This document shows positions 44,023-52,335 of a stretch of 64,000 nt of DNA, one piece after another. The notes under the pieces are model-generated. The model saw only the letters and a list, made by a program, of their open reading frames with translations, did not search any database and had not been told where the DNA came from. This stretch comes from Terriglobia bacterium. GTDB taxonomy: Bacteria; Acidobacteriota; Terriglobia; Terriglobales; Acidobacteriaceae. The stretch covers positions 1 to 64,000 of the forward strand of contig JAIQEU010000018.1 in the NCBI GenBank assembly GCA_020073665.1, written 5' to 3'. Position numbers and translations under genes: made by a program. The first letter of the stretch is position 1. Every line of letters begins with the position of its first letter.

Positions 44023-44870
44023 GCCCCGAGCAGGAAATCCTCAATTTGGCGGGCGCAGAGTTGGCGGGCGCAGAGTTGGCGGGCGCAGAGTCCGAGAGCA
44101 AAACCCTGTTCGATGAACTGGCCGGACTGGTGCCCGTTGAACGGCAGGCGGAATACTATAGGGTCATCGCACACACTCGCACCCTTAGCCCAAACGACGA
44201 GATGCTCCGGATACTGGAAGCGATGGGCATCCTCGCGCTCCTCACCCGAGAAACGCCTGCGGAGATCGCCGCAGAGCGGAAGTCATTGCGGAAGATCTTG
44301 GAAGCTTCCGCTTCTCAGGCCAATGCGGTCGAGAAGCGAATGGAAGAATACACATCGCTACTTGAATCACGCATTACCCACTTGCCGAAGGAATTGGAAA
44401 CAGGGTTGGACCCGCCTCGAATTGCGAAGTTGCTGGGCGAGAGTATTCGACAGTGTTTCCAGCAGTCCGGTCTGCCGGATAGCGCCAGAGCGCTTGACCA
44501 ATCTTGTTCTGAAATGAGTTCCGTCCAAAAGCAACTTATGAACGTGCTGCGAGAAGTAGCTCACCCCGACATCGGAGTGATCGCAAAGGTCCGAAGCGCT
44601 AATGACTCGCTCGTGCGGAGCATGACTGCAAGGGCACAACAAATCGACGTTTTACTTGATAGGCTGGAAAAGCAGGTCTGGGCAACGTGGCTGCCTGTCG
44701 TTGCCAGTGCCGCCCTCGCATTGGGCTTCTTCTTGGGTACTTGGTTTGCCAATAAACGGCAAGTGGCAGTGGCACCGGAGACACATGGGACCGCTCAATC
44801 ACAACAAGAGCTGTTGGCTCCAGAGGTATCTCCCCGGACTCTTCCGCAGCGGCGGTTAAAGCACCATTGA
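44019..44870 (+). CDS. Coiled-coil protein with C-terminal transmembrane helix
   Basis: 283 aa, start coupled to the ATPase stop (ATGA). Near the N-terminus is a threefold LAGAE pentapeptide repeat. Residues about 85-225 are helical with coiled-coil character. One TM helix (WLPVVASAALALGFFLGTWF) near 228-247 is followed by a polar tail. It resembles in layout the TraM-type or other mobilisation-associated membrane proteins that follow TraL-like ATPases, but I see no specific motif. Confidence 0.55.
   Translation: MSPEQEILNLAGAELAGAELAGAESESKTLFDELAGLVPVERQAEYYRVIAHTRTLSPNDEMLRILEAMGILALLTRETPAEIAAERKSLRKILEASASQANAVEKRMEEYTSLLESRITHLPKELETGLDPPRIAKLLGESIRQCFQQSGLPDSARALDQSCSEMSSVQKQLMNVLREVAHPDIGVIAKVRSANDSLVRSMTARAQQIDVLLDRLEKQVWATWLPVVASAALALGFFLGTWFANKRQVAVAPETHGTAQSQQELLAPEVSPRTLPQRRLKHH
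44046..44090 (+). repeat. Three perfect 15-bp tandem repeats inside the gene
   Basis: TTGGCGGGCGCAGAG occurs three times in a row, coding LAGAE each time. It is in frame, so copy-number change would not break the protein. Confidence 0.9.
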
Positions 44871-44879
44871 AACGAAATA

Positions 44880-44945
44880 TTGCGAGAGGGGCGACCTGGC
44901 TATACTATTAAGCACGCAGTTCCCATAAAGTGCGAACTATATGGG
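44880..44945 (+). promoter_or_regulatory. Probable abiE promoter with inverted repeats
   Basis: TTGCGA (44880) and TATACT (44901) are separated by 15 bp. Downstream are short inverted repeats CCCATA...TATGGG (44922-44945) and CTATAT...ATATAG (44938-44956). Known AbiEi antitoxins autorepress by binding inverted repeats at their promoter, so these are candidate operators. Confidence 0.4.
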
Positions 44946-44958
44946 TTAGAATATAGCC

Positions 44959-45765
44959 ATGAAACCTGAGCCAGATTCGTTGCCTGCCTCTCGCGCGCGG
45001 CTCGCTGCGGTACTTCGCTCCACAAAGGAAGTCGTATCGGTTGACATTACGACCAAGACCCTCGGAATTGATCGGCGCGCCGCCGCCAAACTTCTGTCCC
45101 GATGGAGAGAGCAAGGCTGGCTTCGAAGGATAGGCCGCGGGCTCTATGTTTCCGTACCTTTGGATCTGGCAGCCAGCGAGCAGGTAATTGGAGATCCATG
45201 GGTGCTCGTCCCAACGCTCTTTGGCCAATGCTACATCGGCGGTTGGACGGCCGCTCACCATTGGGAACTCACTGAGCAGCTCTTTAATGAAACCTTCGTC
45301 TTTACCACGCGCCGTGTCATTGAGAAACGAGTAACTGCCCAAGGCGCTACCTTCCTGCTGCGCAGCGTGAAAACCAAACGCCTCTTCGGATTGAAAACAC
45401 TGTGGCGTGGTTCTGTCAAGGTCGCGATATCGGATTCCGCGCGCACGTTGGTCGATATGATCGCCGCGCCGGATGTTGGAGGCGGCATCGATCACGTAGC
45501 CGATTGCGTAAGTACATATCTCGGCAGCAAGACTGCCGATCGCGATCTGTTGATCCGCTATGCAACGCAGTTCGGCAATGGCGCCATCTTTAAGCGGCTC
45601 GGGTTTCTTGCAGACACTCGCCTGCGCGACAAGAAACTCGCGGCTGAGTGCCGCTCCCGTCTCACGCAGGGTTATGCCAGACTCGACCCGGCGCTCTCCT
45701 CCCGGAAACTCGTCACCGCTTGGCGGCTCTGGGTACCAGCGGCCTGGAAAGAAACAGCCTCATGA
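44959..45765 (+). CDS. AbiEi-type antitoxin / transcriptional regulator
   Basis: 268 aa. The N-terminal winged-HTH-like region (ITTKTLGIDRRAAAKLLSRW followed by GWLRRIGRGLYV) is typical of AbiEi proteins. The AbiEi C-terminal domain follows: YIGGWTAAHHWELTEQ, FVFTTRR and DSARTLVDMIAAPDVGGGID. In known type IV systems this protein represses the operon and counteracts the AbiEii toxin without forming a stable complex. The stop overlaps the toxin start (ATGA). The promoter lies just upstream. Confidence 0.85.
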   Translation: MKPEPDSLPASRARLAAVLRSTKEVVSVDITTKTLGIDRRAAAKLLSRWREQGWLRRIGRGLYVSVPLDLAASEQVIGDPWVLVPTLFGQCYIGGWTAAHHWELTEQLFNETFVFTTRRVIEKRVTAQGATFLLRSVKTKRLFGLKTLWRGSVKVAISDSARTLVDMIAAPDVGGGIDHVADCVSTYLGSKTADRDLLIRYATQFGNGAIFKRLGFLADTRLRDKKLAAECRSRLTQGYARLDPALSSRKLVTAWRLWVPAAWKETAS

Positions 45766-47156
45766 TCGACAAACGCGAAATTCTCGAATCCGCGTCGTCG
45801 TTTTCTCTGTTGCCCAGCATTGTGGAGAAGGACTACGTCCTAGGCTGGATACTCGCCGGTATCAACGCGCACGAAGAGCTCTCGGAAAGCTGGGTCTTTA
45901 AGGGAGGCACCTGTCTCAAGAAGTGTTATTTCGAGACATACCGGTTTTCAGAGGATCTGGATTTCACGCTGCGGGATGAAGGTCACATTGACGACGAGTT
46001 CCTGCGTCCGGTATTCGAAGAAGTTATCCGTTGGGTATCGGAACAATCGGGACTGAACATCCCCGTCGATCAGCTCGAATTCGATATCTACGAAAACCCG
46101 CGTGGCCGTCCCAACTGTCAGGGAAAGATTGCTTATCGAGGCCCAGTCTCCCCGACTTCGGGCGGCTGGCCGAAAATCAAGCTCGATCTAACGGCGGATG
46201 AGAGGCTGGTGCTTCCCTCTGTCCGTCGCGAGGTATTTCATCCCTACAGCGACCGTCCCGAAGGAGGGATTTGGGCCAATTGCTACGCCTACGAGGAAGC
46301 CTTCGGGGAAAAGTTGCGGGCGCTCGGAGAACGGACGCGCCCCCGCGATCTTTACGACGTGGTGAACCTCTATAGGCACACGGACAGTCGTCCAAGTGCG
46401 TCGGTACTTCGCGACGTGCTCCAGCAGAAGTGCGCATACAAAGCGATTCCTGTGCCCACGTTCGAGCTCCTGGCATCCCATCGCCTGTCTCTTGAGGCGA
46501 TGTGGTCGGATATGCTAGCGCACCAGCTTCCCGTTCTTCCCCCGCTGAATGACTTCTGGGACGCGCTCCCCGAAATCTTCACTTGGATCATGCGTGGCAC
46601 GGACGTCCCGCAGCGCGCACTCATTCAGCACGGCGCCAGCGAAACCGCTGTCCGCACGCGCGTGCTGCCGATGGGCATTCCCTTCCGCTCCCGTTCGACT
46701 CTGGAAATCATCCGCTTCGCTGCGGCGAACCATCTGTGCGTTGATCTGAGCTATGACGGCAGCGTGCGCCGCATAGAGCCGTATTCTCTGCGCCAGACGG
46801 CCGACGGATACTTCGTACTGCACGCCATCCGCAGCGATTCGGGCGAGCATCGCTCTTACCGTGTGGACCGGATGCAGGATGCAACCGTCACGTCGCAAGT
46901 CTTCATGCCGCGCTACGCGGTTGAACTGACTTCGACGGGGCCTCTCGCCGTTGCTCCTACAGCAATGCCTCGAATACCAAGCATCCGTCGAGCGGCGAGA
47001 GCCGCACGGCAGGGCCCGACTTACGTCTACCGATGTACCGTCTGCCGAAAGACATTTACCAGAAAGGCTATGGACGGCTCGCTCAACCCTCACAAAAACC
47101 CTCGTGGCTATCCATGCCCTGGACGGTACGGCGTGTACGTTCGCACCAAGTATTAG
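45762..47156 (+). CDS. AbiEii-family nucleotidyltransferase toxin fused to WYL domain and C-terminal Cys/His cluster
   Basis: 464 aa from ATG 45762, coupled to abiEi. The N-terminal 290 residues are the AbiEii/AbiGii nucleotidyltransferase: VEKDYVLGWILAGI, FKGGTCLKKCYFETYRFSED near 45-64 (the GG...SxDLDF active-site pattern), IKLDLTADE and EEAFGEKLRALGERTRPRDLYDVV. Residues about 305-388 read as a WYL domain (RIEPYSLRQTADGYFVLHAI, SYRVDRMQDATV). The end has CTVCRKTF with a following His and Cys, a zinc-ribbon-like tail. Classical AbiEii ends after the first part, so this is a fusion with a probable ligand-sensing module. Some relatives (MenT) act on tRNA 3' ends with NTPs; that activity here is inference. 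Confidence 0.85.
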   Translation: MIDKREILESASSFSLLPSIVEKDYVLGWILAGINAHEELSESWVFKGGTCLKKCYFETYRFSEDLDFTLRDEGHIDDEFLRPVFEEVIRWVSEQSGLNIPVDQLEFDIYENPRGRPNCQGKIAYRGPVSPTSGGWPKIKLDLTADERLVLPSVRREVFHPYSDRPEGGIWANCYAYEEAFGEKLRALGERTRPRDLYDVVNLYRHTDSRPSASVLRDVLQQKCAYKAIPVPTFELLASHRLSLEAMWSDMLAHQLPVLPPLNDFWDALPEIFTWIMRGTDVPQRALIQHGASETAVRTRVLPMGIPFRSRSTLEIIRFAAANHLCVDLSYDGSVRRIEPYSLRQTADGYFVLHAIRSDSGEHRSYRVDRMQDATVTSQVFMPRYAVELTSTGPLAVAPTAMPRIPSIRRAARAARQGPTYVYRCTVCRKTFTRKAMDGSLNPHKNPRGYPCPGRYGVYVRTKY

Positions 47157-47559
47157 GATGGCGGATTAGTGAACTCGCTAGTCTCCGAAGCGCCGGTTCT
47201 AGATTTTTCATGGTGTCCGAACGATGACCGCACAGGAGTCGAACAGACTCGAACCCTGTTCGATCTCGTGCGAGCAGCGTTCGCTAGTTCCCGGACGGCC
47301 TGCACCGACCTAAGCCGAAGGCTTAGGGATGGTGTCTCTTTGGAAAACGAATTGGTTTCCTCTCGAATGGCCTCTGCTGCGCCAAATCTCCATCAGTCGT
47401 GGATAGCCTGCCGTTCCAAGGCTGGCCTACGAAAAACGCGTGCACCACCAACGGTTTCATGCTAAATTAGTTTTGTGAAGCGCCTGCTTCAATTTCGATC
47501 GTCATTACGACTCAGTCCATCCCGACTGAGTTATTAACTCCTGCACAATTTATAGCTTC
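47157..47559. other. Region between the abiE pair and the plus-strand tRNAs
   Basis: An open frame from 47169 to 47465 is not convincing. A small palindrome, TAAGCCGAAGGCTTA, lies near 47311. No clear tRNA promoter was identified. Confidence 0.4.
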
Positions 47560-47637
47560 AGGCCCGTGGCGGAACTGGCATACGCAGCTGCCTCAAGAGC
47601 AGCCTTTTTGTGGGTTCAACTCCCACCGGGCCTACCA
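47560..47637 (+). tRNA. tRNA-Leu (CAA), short variable arm
   Basis: Acceptor AGGCCCG/CGGGCCT, A73 and encoded CCA. The D-arm GCGGAACTGGCATACGC is leucine-like. The anticodon arm is GCTGC-CTCAAGA-GCAGC, giving CAA. The variable region is only six nucleotides (CTTTTT), whereas bacterial tRNA-Leu normally carries a long arm. Confidence 0.85.
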
Positions 47638-47665
47638 GAATTCTGTTGTTCTTTGACAATTCAAC

Positions 47666-47753
47666 GGAGAGTGGGCCGGACGGTAAGGCACTTGTCTGCT
47701 AAACAAGGGCTCTCGCAAGAGGCTAACGGGTTCAACTCCCGTACTCTCCGCCA
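47666..47753 (+). tRNA. tRNA-Ser (GCT)
   Basis: Acceptor GGAGAGT/ACTCTCC, G73, CCA. The anticodon arm is CTTGT-CTGCTAA-ACAAG. It has a normal long variable arm (GGCTCTCGCAAGAGGCT). Confidence 0.95.
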
Positions 47754-47757
47754 ATGC

Positions 47758-47846
47758 GGAAGGTACTGCTGAATGGCCGGCAACTGGTCCTGAAAACCGG
47801 GGCATCGTGATGAGCGATGGGCGTTCGATTCGTCTACCTTCCGCCA
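47758..47846 (+). tRNA. tRNA-Ser (TGA)
   Basis: Acceptor GGAAGGT/ACCTTCC, G73, CCA. The anticodon arm is CTGGT-CCTGAAA-ACCGG. A long variable arm is present. Only four bases separate it from the preceding tRNA. Confidence 0.9.
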
Positions 47847-47851
47847 AGTTT

Positions 47852-47942
47852 GCACAGGTGCGTAAGCCCGGCCGAAACGGACCGACTGTAACCCGGTTTC
47901 CCCGAGTGGGACGCGGAGGTTCAAATCCTCCCCTGTGCACCA
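47852..47942 (+). tRNA. tRNA-Tyr (GTA)
   Basis: Acceptor GCACAGG/CCTGTGC, A73, CCA. The anticodon loop is CTGTAAC with a weak last stem pair (A-C). The long variable arm is as expected for bacterial tRNA-Tyr. Confidence 0.9.
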
Positions 47943-47946
47943 CAGT

Positions 47947-48023
47947 GCCAGCGTGTGCGAATTGGAATAGCAGCCTGTCTTAGAAACAGGTGTTTGAGAG
48001 TTCGAATCTCTCCGCTGGCACCA
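47947..48023 (+). tRNA. tRNA-Leu (TAG), short variable arm
   Basis: Acceptor GCCAGCG/CGCTGGC, A73, CCA. The anticodon arm is CCTGT-CTTAGAA-ACAGG. The variable loop is five nucleotides (TGTTT), again not the class II arm expected for leucine. Confidence 0.85.
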
Positions 48024-48068
48024 GATTTCTTGATCCGCTGTGCATGGTCGGAAATCGGCAGTCCGCCG

Positions 48069-51000
48069 CTACTGGCCAACGGCCTTCGCCGAGTTGTTCG
48101 CACTACCTCGCAACATTGTCAGATGTTGTTGCGCTATGACATAAGAGGTACCGGGATAGTCCGTCTTAGGCTTCTCCACGCGGGAGTACATTTTCTCGGC
48201 CGCATCGAGAACGCCATATTGCTCCGCGATCAGAGCAAACCCGAACCACACCTCCGAGTTTGCCTCCTCCAGGTGCAGCGTATCCATGGCTTTCAGCAAT
48301 AGATCGCGTGCCTGACTGGTCTTCCCCGCCTGGGCATCGACACAAGCGAGGGTATGGAGAATAGCGAAATTGGCGTTCTTGCTCAGGTCGTTGGCACGCT
48401 GCGCCACATCAATCGCGCTCTGCTCGATCGGACCGGGGAGAAGCAACGCATACCATGCATACAGATTCAGGTCGGTCTCCGTGGCCTGTCCCTTGTCCAT
48501 GATTCCCTTAATAATGTCCCTTGACCTGCCGAACTGCCCTCGATAAGCAGCCAGCCTCGCGGATGAACGTACATAGGCCAACTCATCGGGATACTCTTGT
48601 ATCCGAGTTTGAACGAGTCTATCCCAATCGTCAAACCGCTTCAGTCCCGCAAACGCCGTCGTAGCAAGTTCGAAAGCACGCACCGAAGTGGGTGCGGCCT
48701 TTAGCAATTCTGCTGTCAGCGGCAGCATGTCGGCCCATTTCTCCTGGGCTGCATAAGCATATGCCATTACCATCGTCAGTCGGTTGCGATCGAGATCTGT
48801 CTTCGCTGCCTTCCGCGCTTGATCCAGCGCGGTGAAATACGGGCCGTTGACCGCTTTGGATCGGAGCAGCACGAGGCTTGCGGTGCGCATGGTTGGGACA
48901 TCAGCGTCTTGTCCTTTGGTCCAGAAGTAAGGAAAAGGCTGACCAGAGAGAGGATCGTCGCCACCGCTCACATGTATCTTGTCTCGTGCCCGATCCAGCC
49001 ATTTCCTTGCAGCAGACGGGTTGTTGTTCTCGATGGCTTGAAGCGCGAGCGGAGCCAGTTCTTCGATGTTCGAGCCGGACTCGGCAAAAGCAGCTGCTTT
49101 GTAACGCCCTCCATCCTTCACGACATACACGTCCTGGGCAGCCGCTCCGGGGCTCTCGATGATGATCTTGTACCCGAGCGAGTCATCGCCGTCCACCGTG
49201 TAATGCATGTTGGACACTGCTAGATCAGCGATGGTGACGAGCGGAAGTCCCGTAGCTGCCATCTGCGACTTGAGTCCTGCCATCATCTCGTGGAATTGCT
49301 TTTCGTCCTGCGTCGCGTCTGAGTCCTTCGGGTCGATGTAGATCATTGACTTGAACTCTTCAAGGGTCAGCTGGCCACTTAACATCAGGCCAAATAACTG
49401 CTGCACCACGCCGCGCGGGTCGGCTGGATCGATGGCTGTTGCGTCATACGGTTTAGTTGTGGCGAAGATGGCTGCACTTCGCGTGATTTGACTCTCGTTG
49501 CTTTGTCCCCGCGCTCCTTCGGTTATTAACACAGCAGCTTCCGGATATTTTCTGACTCGAACCAGGACCGCTCCAGCATTAGCCAATACTTTGCTGCGGC
49601 TTTGGTCGTCTGTTGTGATCTCCAGCGACCTCTTCAGCGCTGCATCTGAGCCTTGCTGGATGGAAATCGCCGCCAACATGAGGCCCTTTCGAACATCGCT
49701 GGCGGGCAGAGTTGCCGCGTAGTCGACGACACCTTTGTAGTCGTGCGCGTACCAGAGATCGTAGAGAATATTGTCGTCGTAGGTGCGACTGTATTCTTCG
49801 TCAAGCTTCTTCAATTCACGCAAGACTTCCACCGCTTCCTTTAGCCGCGCTTTCTCGCCGTACCGGGTTCCGTCTGCGTCGTACTCAAGCAAAAGTGCGA
49901 GGTTTGCGCGCGTCTCTTTATCCTTCGGATCGAGCGCGATGGCCTTTCGGTATGCGGCGATCGCCCCGTCATAGTCCATCCCCTTTTTCAGAAGGCGGCC
50001 GATCAGATCATGTTTCAAAACCATCCCGAGAGTGCTTTGTGCCAATGCCGAGTTGGGTTCAAGCGCAGTACTCTCCGAGGCCACGCGACGAGCTTGCTCC
50101 CCCAGTCCGGCCGTGATCAGCGCCTGAGCAAGTTGCACCTTGTGCAATGCCTCCTTGGGGCGCTGGGCTGCGACCTCACGATAAGCCGCCAGCCCCTCTT
50201 TGATCTTGCCGGCGGAAATGAGCGAGTGTCCGACATTGTCGAATGTGACGAAGATGGGATCGACAGCGCGCGCTTTCAGCACCGCCTCGCGCAGATCCTT
50301 GGCTTGCTGCACTGTCATTCTGGTGTTTGTATTCTCGACTCGGAGGAACGCTTCCACAATGGTGCCCTCGGAGTTGGTCGAGTACTTTTGAGTGAAGCTC
50401 AGAGTGTCTACCTTCTCGTCCTTATCTGAAGGAAGCGCCCGCAGTTTGAAACCGAGTGGCGCTGTTACCTTGTAGTGCCATTCGGTGGTGAAAGGTGTTA
50501 TCAACCAATCGGTCGTCCGTGGTTTTGGCTTCTCCGAGTCCTCCCCTTCAGTCGTCTCCTCGTTCTCTTTGGTTCTAAAGTACTTAGGAAGACGGTCGAA
50601 GAGAGACTCAACGCGGATGGCCACGAGGGCCGTGGTCAGGTCGGTATTCCCGCGCTTCCCCTTGCTGACGAACCGGATTGACGCTGGTTTCTCCAAGTCA
50701 GATAAATCGTCGTGCTCCAAGGAGGTAAGCGAATCAGCCAAATACATGTCTTTTACATAGCTTTCGCTGGCCTCCCTGACTTGCTTGCTATCGCCACTGT
50801 AGTATTCGCGATAGTCAGCTTCATCCGGGCCAATCTCCTCATCGGTTTCCACAAATGTTGCCAATCCGTAATCGGCGAGCGTGACCTCTCGCGATTCCCG
50901 GTGCACATTACCTGCTGATGTAATGTCAGGAGTCTTCCTCAGCGCTTCGGTCTTCTCATCAACGATGAGGGCCCAACGCCCGTAGTCCATCCATGGCAGC

Positions 51001-52222
51001 ATCCCCAGTTGAGAGTATTGGGCGGTAGCGTCAACCCAAAGATCCGAATCGGCACCAGACGCTGGAACATATACGATGGCGTGGTCAAACATCCCCATAC
51101 CAGGTAGATGAGTATTAAGCTCTCGTCCTGGCCCAGTATTGAGAAGAGCTAGACTCGCAGGAATTCCTGCGCTCCGAAGCATTGTGACCAGCAGCGTGGC
51201 CTTGTCTTTGCAATCGCCGTACCCGCGCTTCAGAGTCTCGGATGGAAACTGCGGGATTAAACTAGACTCCCCAAACTCTATCCCTGTGTAACGAACGTTT
51301 TTGTGCAAGGTGCCGACAATGCCGTGAATCAGGTCGCTGCGAGTTCCATTCTTCGCCTTGATCTTAGAAATCAGTGTCTGAACGTCCTCCGACCGTAGTT
51401 TGTCATTCGATAGACGCGCATACTCGGAAGCAACGTGATGCCATGAGGTGCCGGTCGAAAACTCGATTTCCGGGTACAAAACGAGATCGGCTGGAACGTG
51501 GTTTATCTCCTCCGTGTAGGCAGGCAATGGCCCTTGCTGAACAGTAATTGTCTCCAGGCCGACGTCCGTTGACTTCCCAACGGTTGCCTCTGGCAGCAAG
51601 TGCACTTCGTACTGGATGGGAAGTGAGACAGGATGTATGAGAACGACACGAGTCTTGTTTACAGGAACATTCCAACCAAATATCCACCTGCGAACTGTTC
51701 CCGCAGCAAAAAGGGGAGCCGTATCGCGGACCGACACTTCCTCCTCGACAATTGAGCCAGGAGCAACTGCTGGTAACGGTCCGCCATACTTTCGCTCATC
51801 GCTGTAAACATCTGGTGCATCCTCGTGCACGGGGAAGTCATTCAGAGTCTTTGGATCGAGCCAGTGGACAGCGCCGTCGGCCGTGATGACGCGAGCCTTA
51901 ATCTCCGGTTTGTCCTGATGCCACGCCTCCCATCGGCCACTGGTCTCAGCCCAGTCTTTTACACCATCTTGATTTTCGATCCGGTAGATCAAGTGGCGGG
52001 TCTCTAGCATCTTGCCGTTTTCGTCGAACTTGAAATGCAGCTCGTTCAACAGTACGGTGGCTTCACTATTTTTCCTGCCTGGACTGCCTGAGCTGCCTGC
52101 CGCAGAATTGCCGCATCCGTCGTGAAAGCTGGGCTGTCCCAAGCATCTGTAGCGCTCAATCGGGTGCCGATTGAAAGAACAACAACGATCAAGAATGTCT
52201 GAAGACGCAGCAGCGAATGCAC
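48069..52222 (-). pseudogene. DUF3857/transglutaminase-like protein with TPRs; signal peptide in another frame
   Basis: The long frame (to 52142) encodes a DUF3857 domain (VLLNELHFKFDENGKMLETR), then a transglutaminase-like domain with GYGDCKDKATLL, FDHAIVYVP and LWVDAT (the Cys, His and Asp of the family). About 700 residues of TPR-like helices follow. Its own N-terminus is implausible. A GTG at 52222, preceded by GAGG, opens a neighbouring frame giving a good signal peptide, HSLLRLQTFLIVVVLSIGTR, followed by DAAILRQAAQAVQAGK. That frame would join the main one if the A run (T run at 52069-52073) had one more base. So the gene is either disrupted, mis-assembled by one base, or slips there. 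The intact family is periplasmic. Confidence 0.75.
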
Positions 52223-52335
52223 GTTTGGAACCTCGGTGGCCAGAGTAGAACCTATTCTTCTACGCTAATATCGCAATGAAAGAAAGAGAAAATGCCCTAG
52301 GGCTCATTGGCCGCTAGCCATTTGCGGCGCGTAAA

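Noticed and set aside
44046-44090. CRISPR or other array
   Set aside because: Only three contiguous 15-bp units without spacers, inside a coding gene; no CRISPR array was found anywhere in the window.
47169-47465. 98-codon frame between abiE and the tRNAs
   Set aside because: GTG start without ribosome site, no recognisable motif, irregular composition.
52069-52073. Programmed -1 frameshift site
   Set aside because: The run has only five A and the codons GGA AAA ATA do not make a standard X XXY YYZ heptamer; a one-base deletion or sequence error is more likely.
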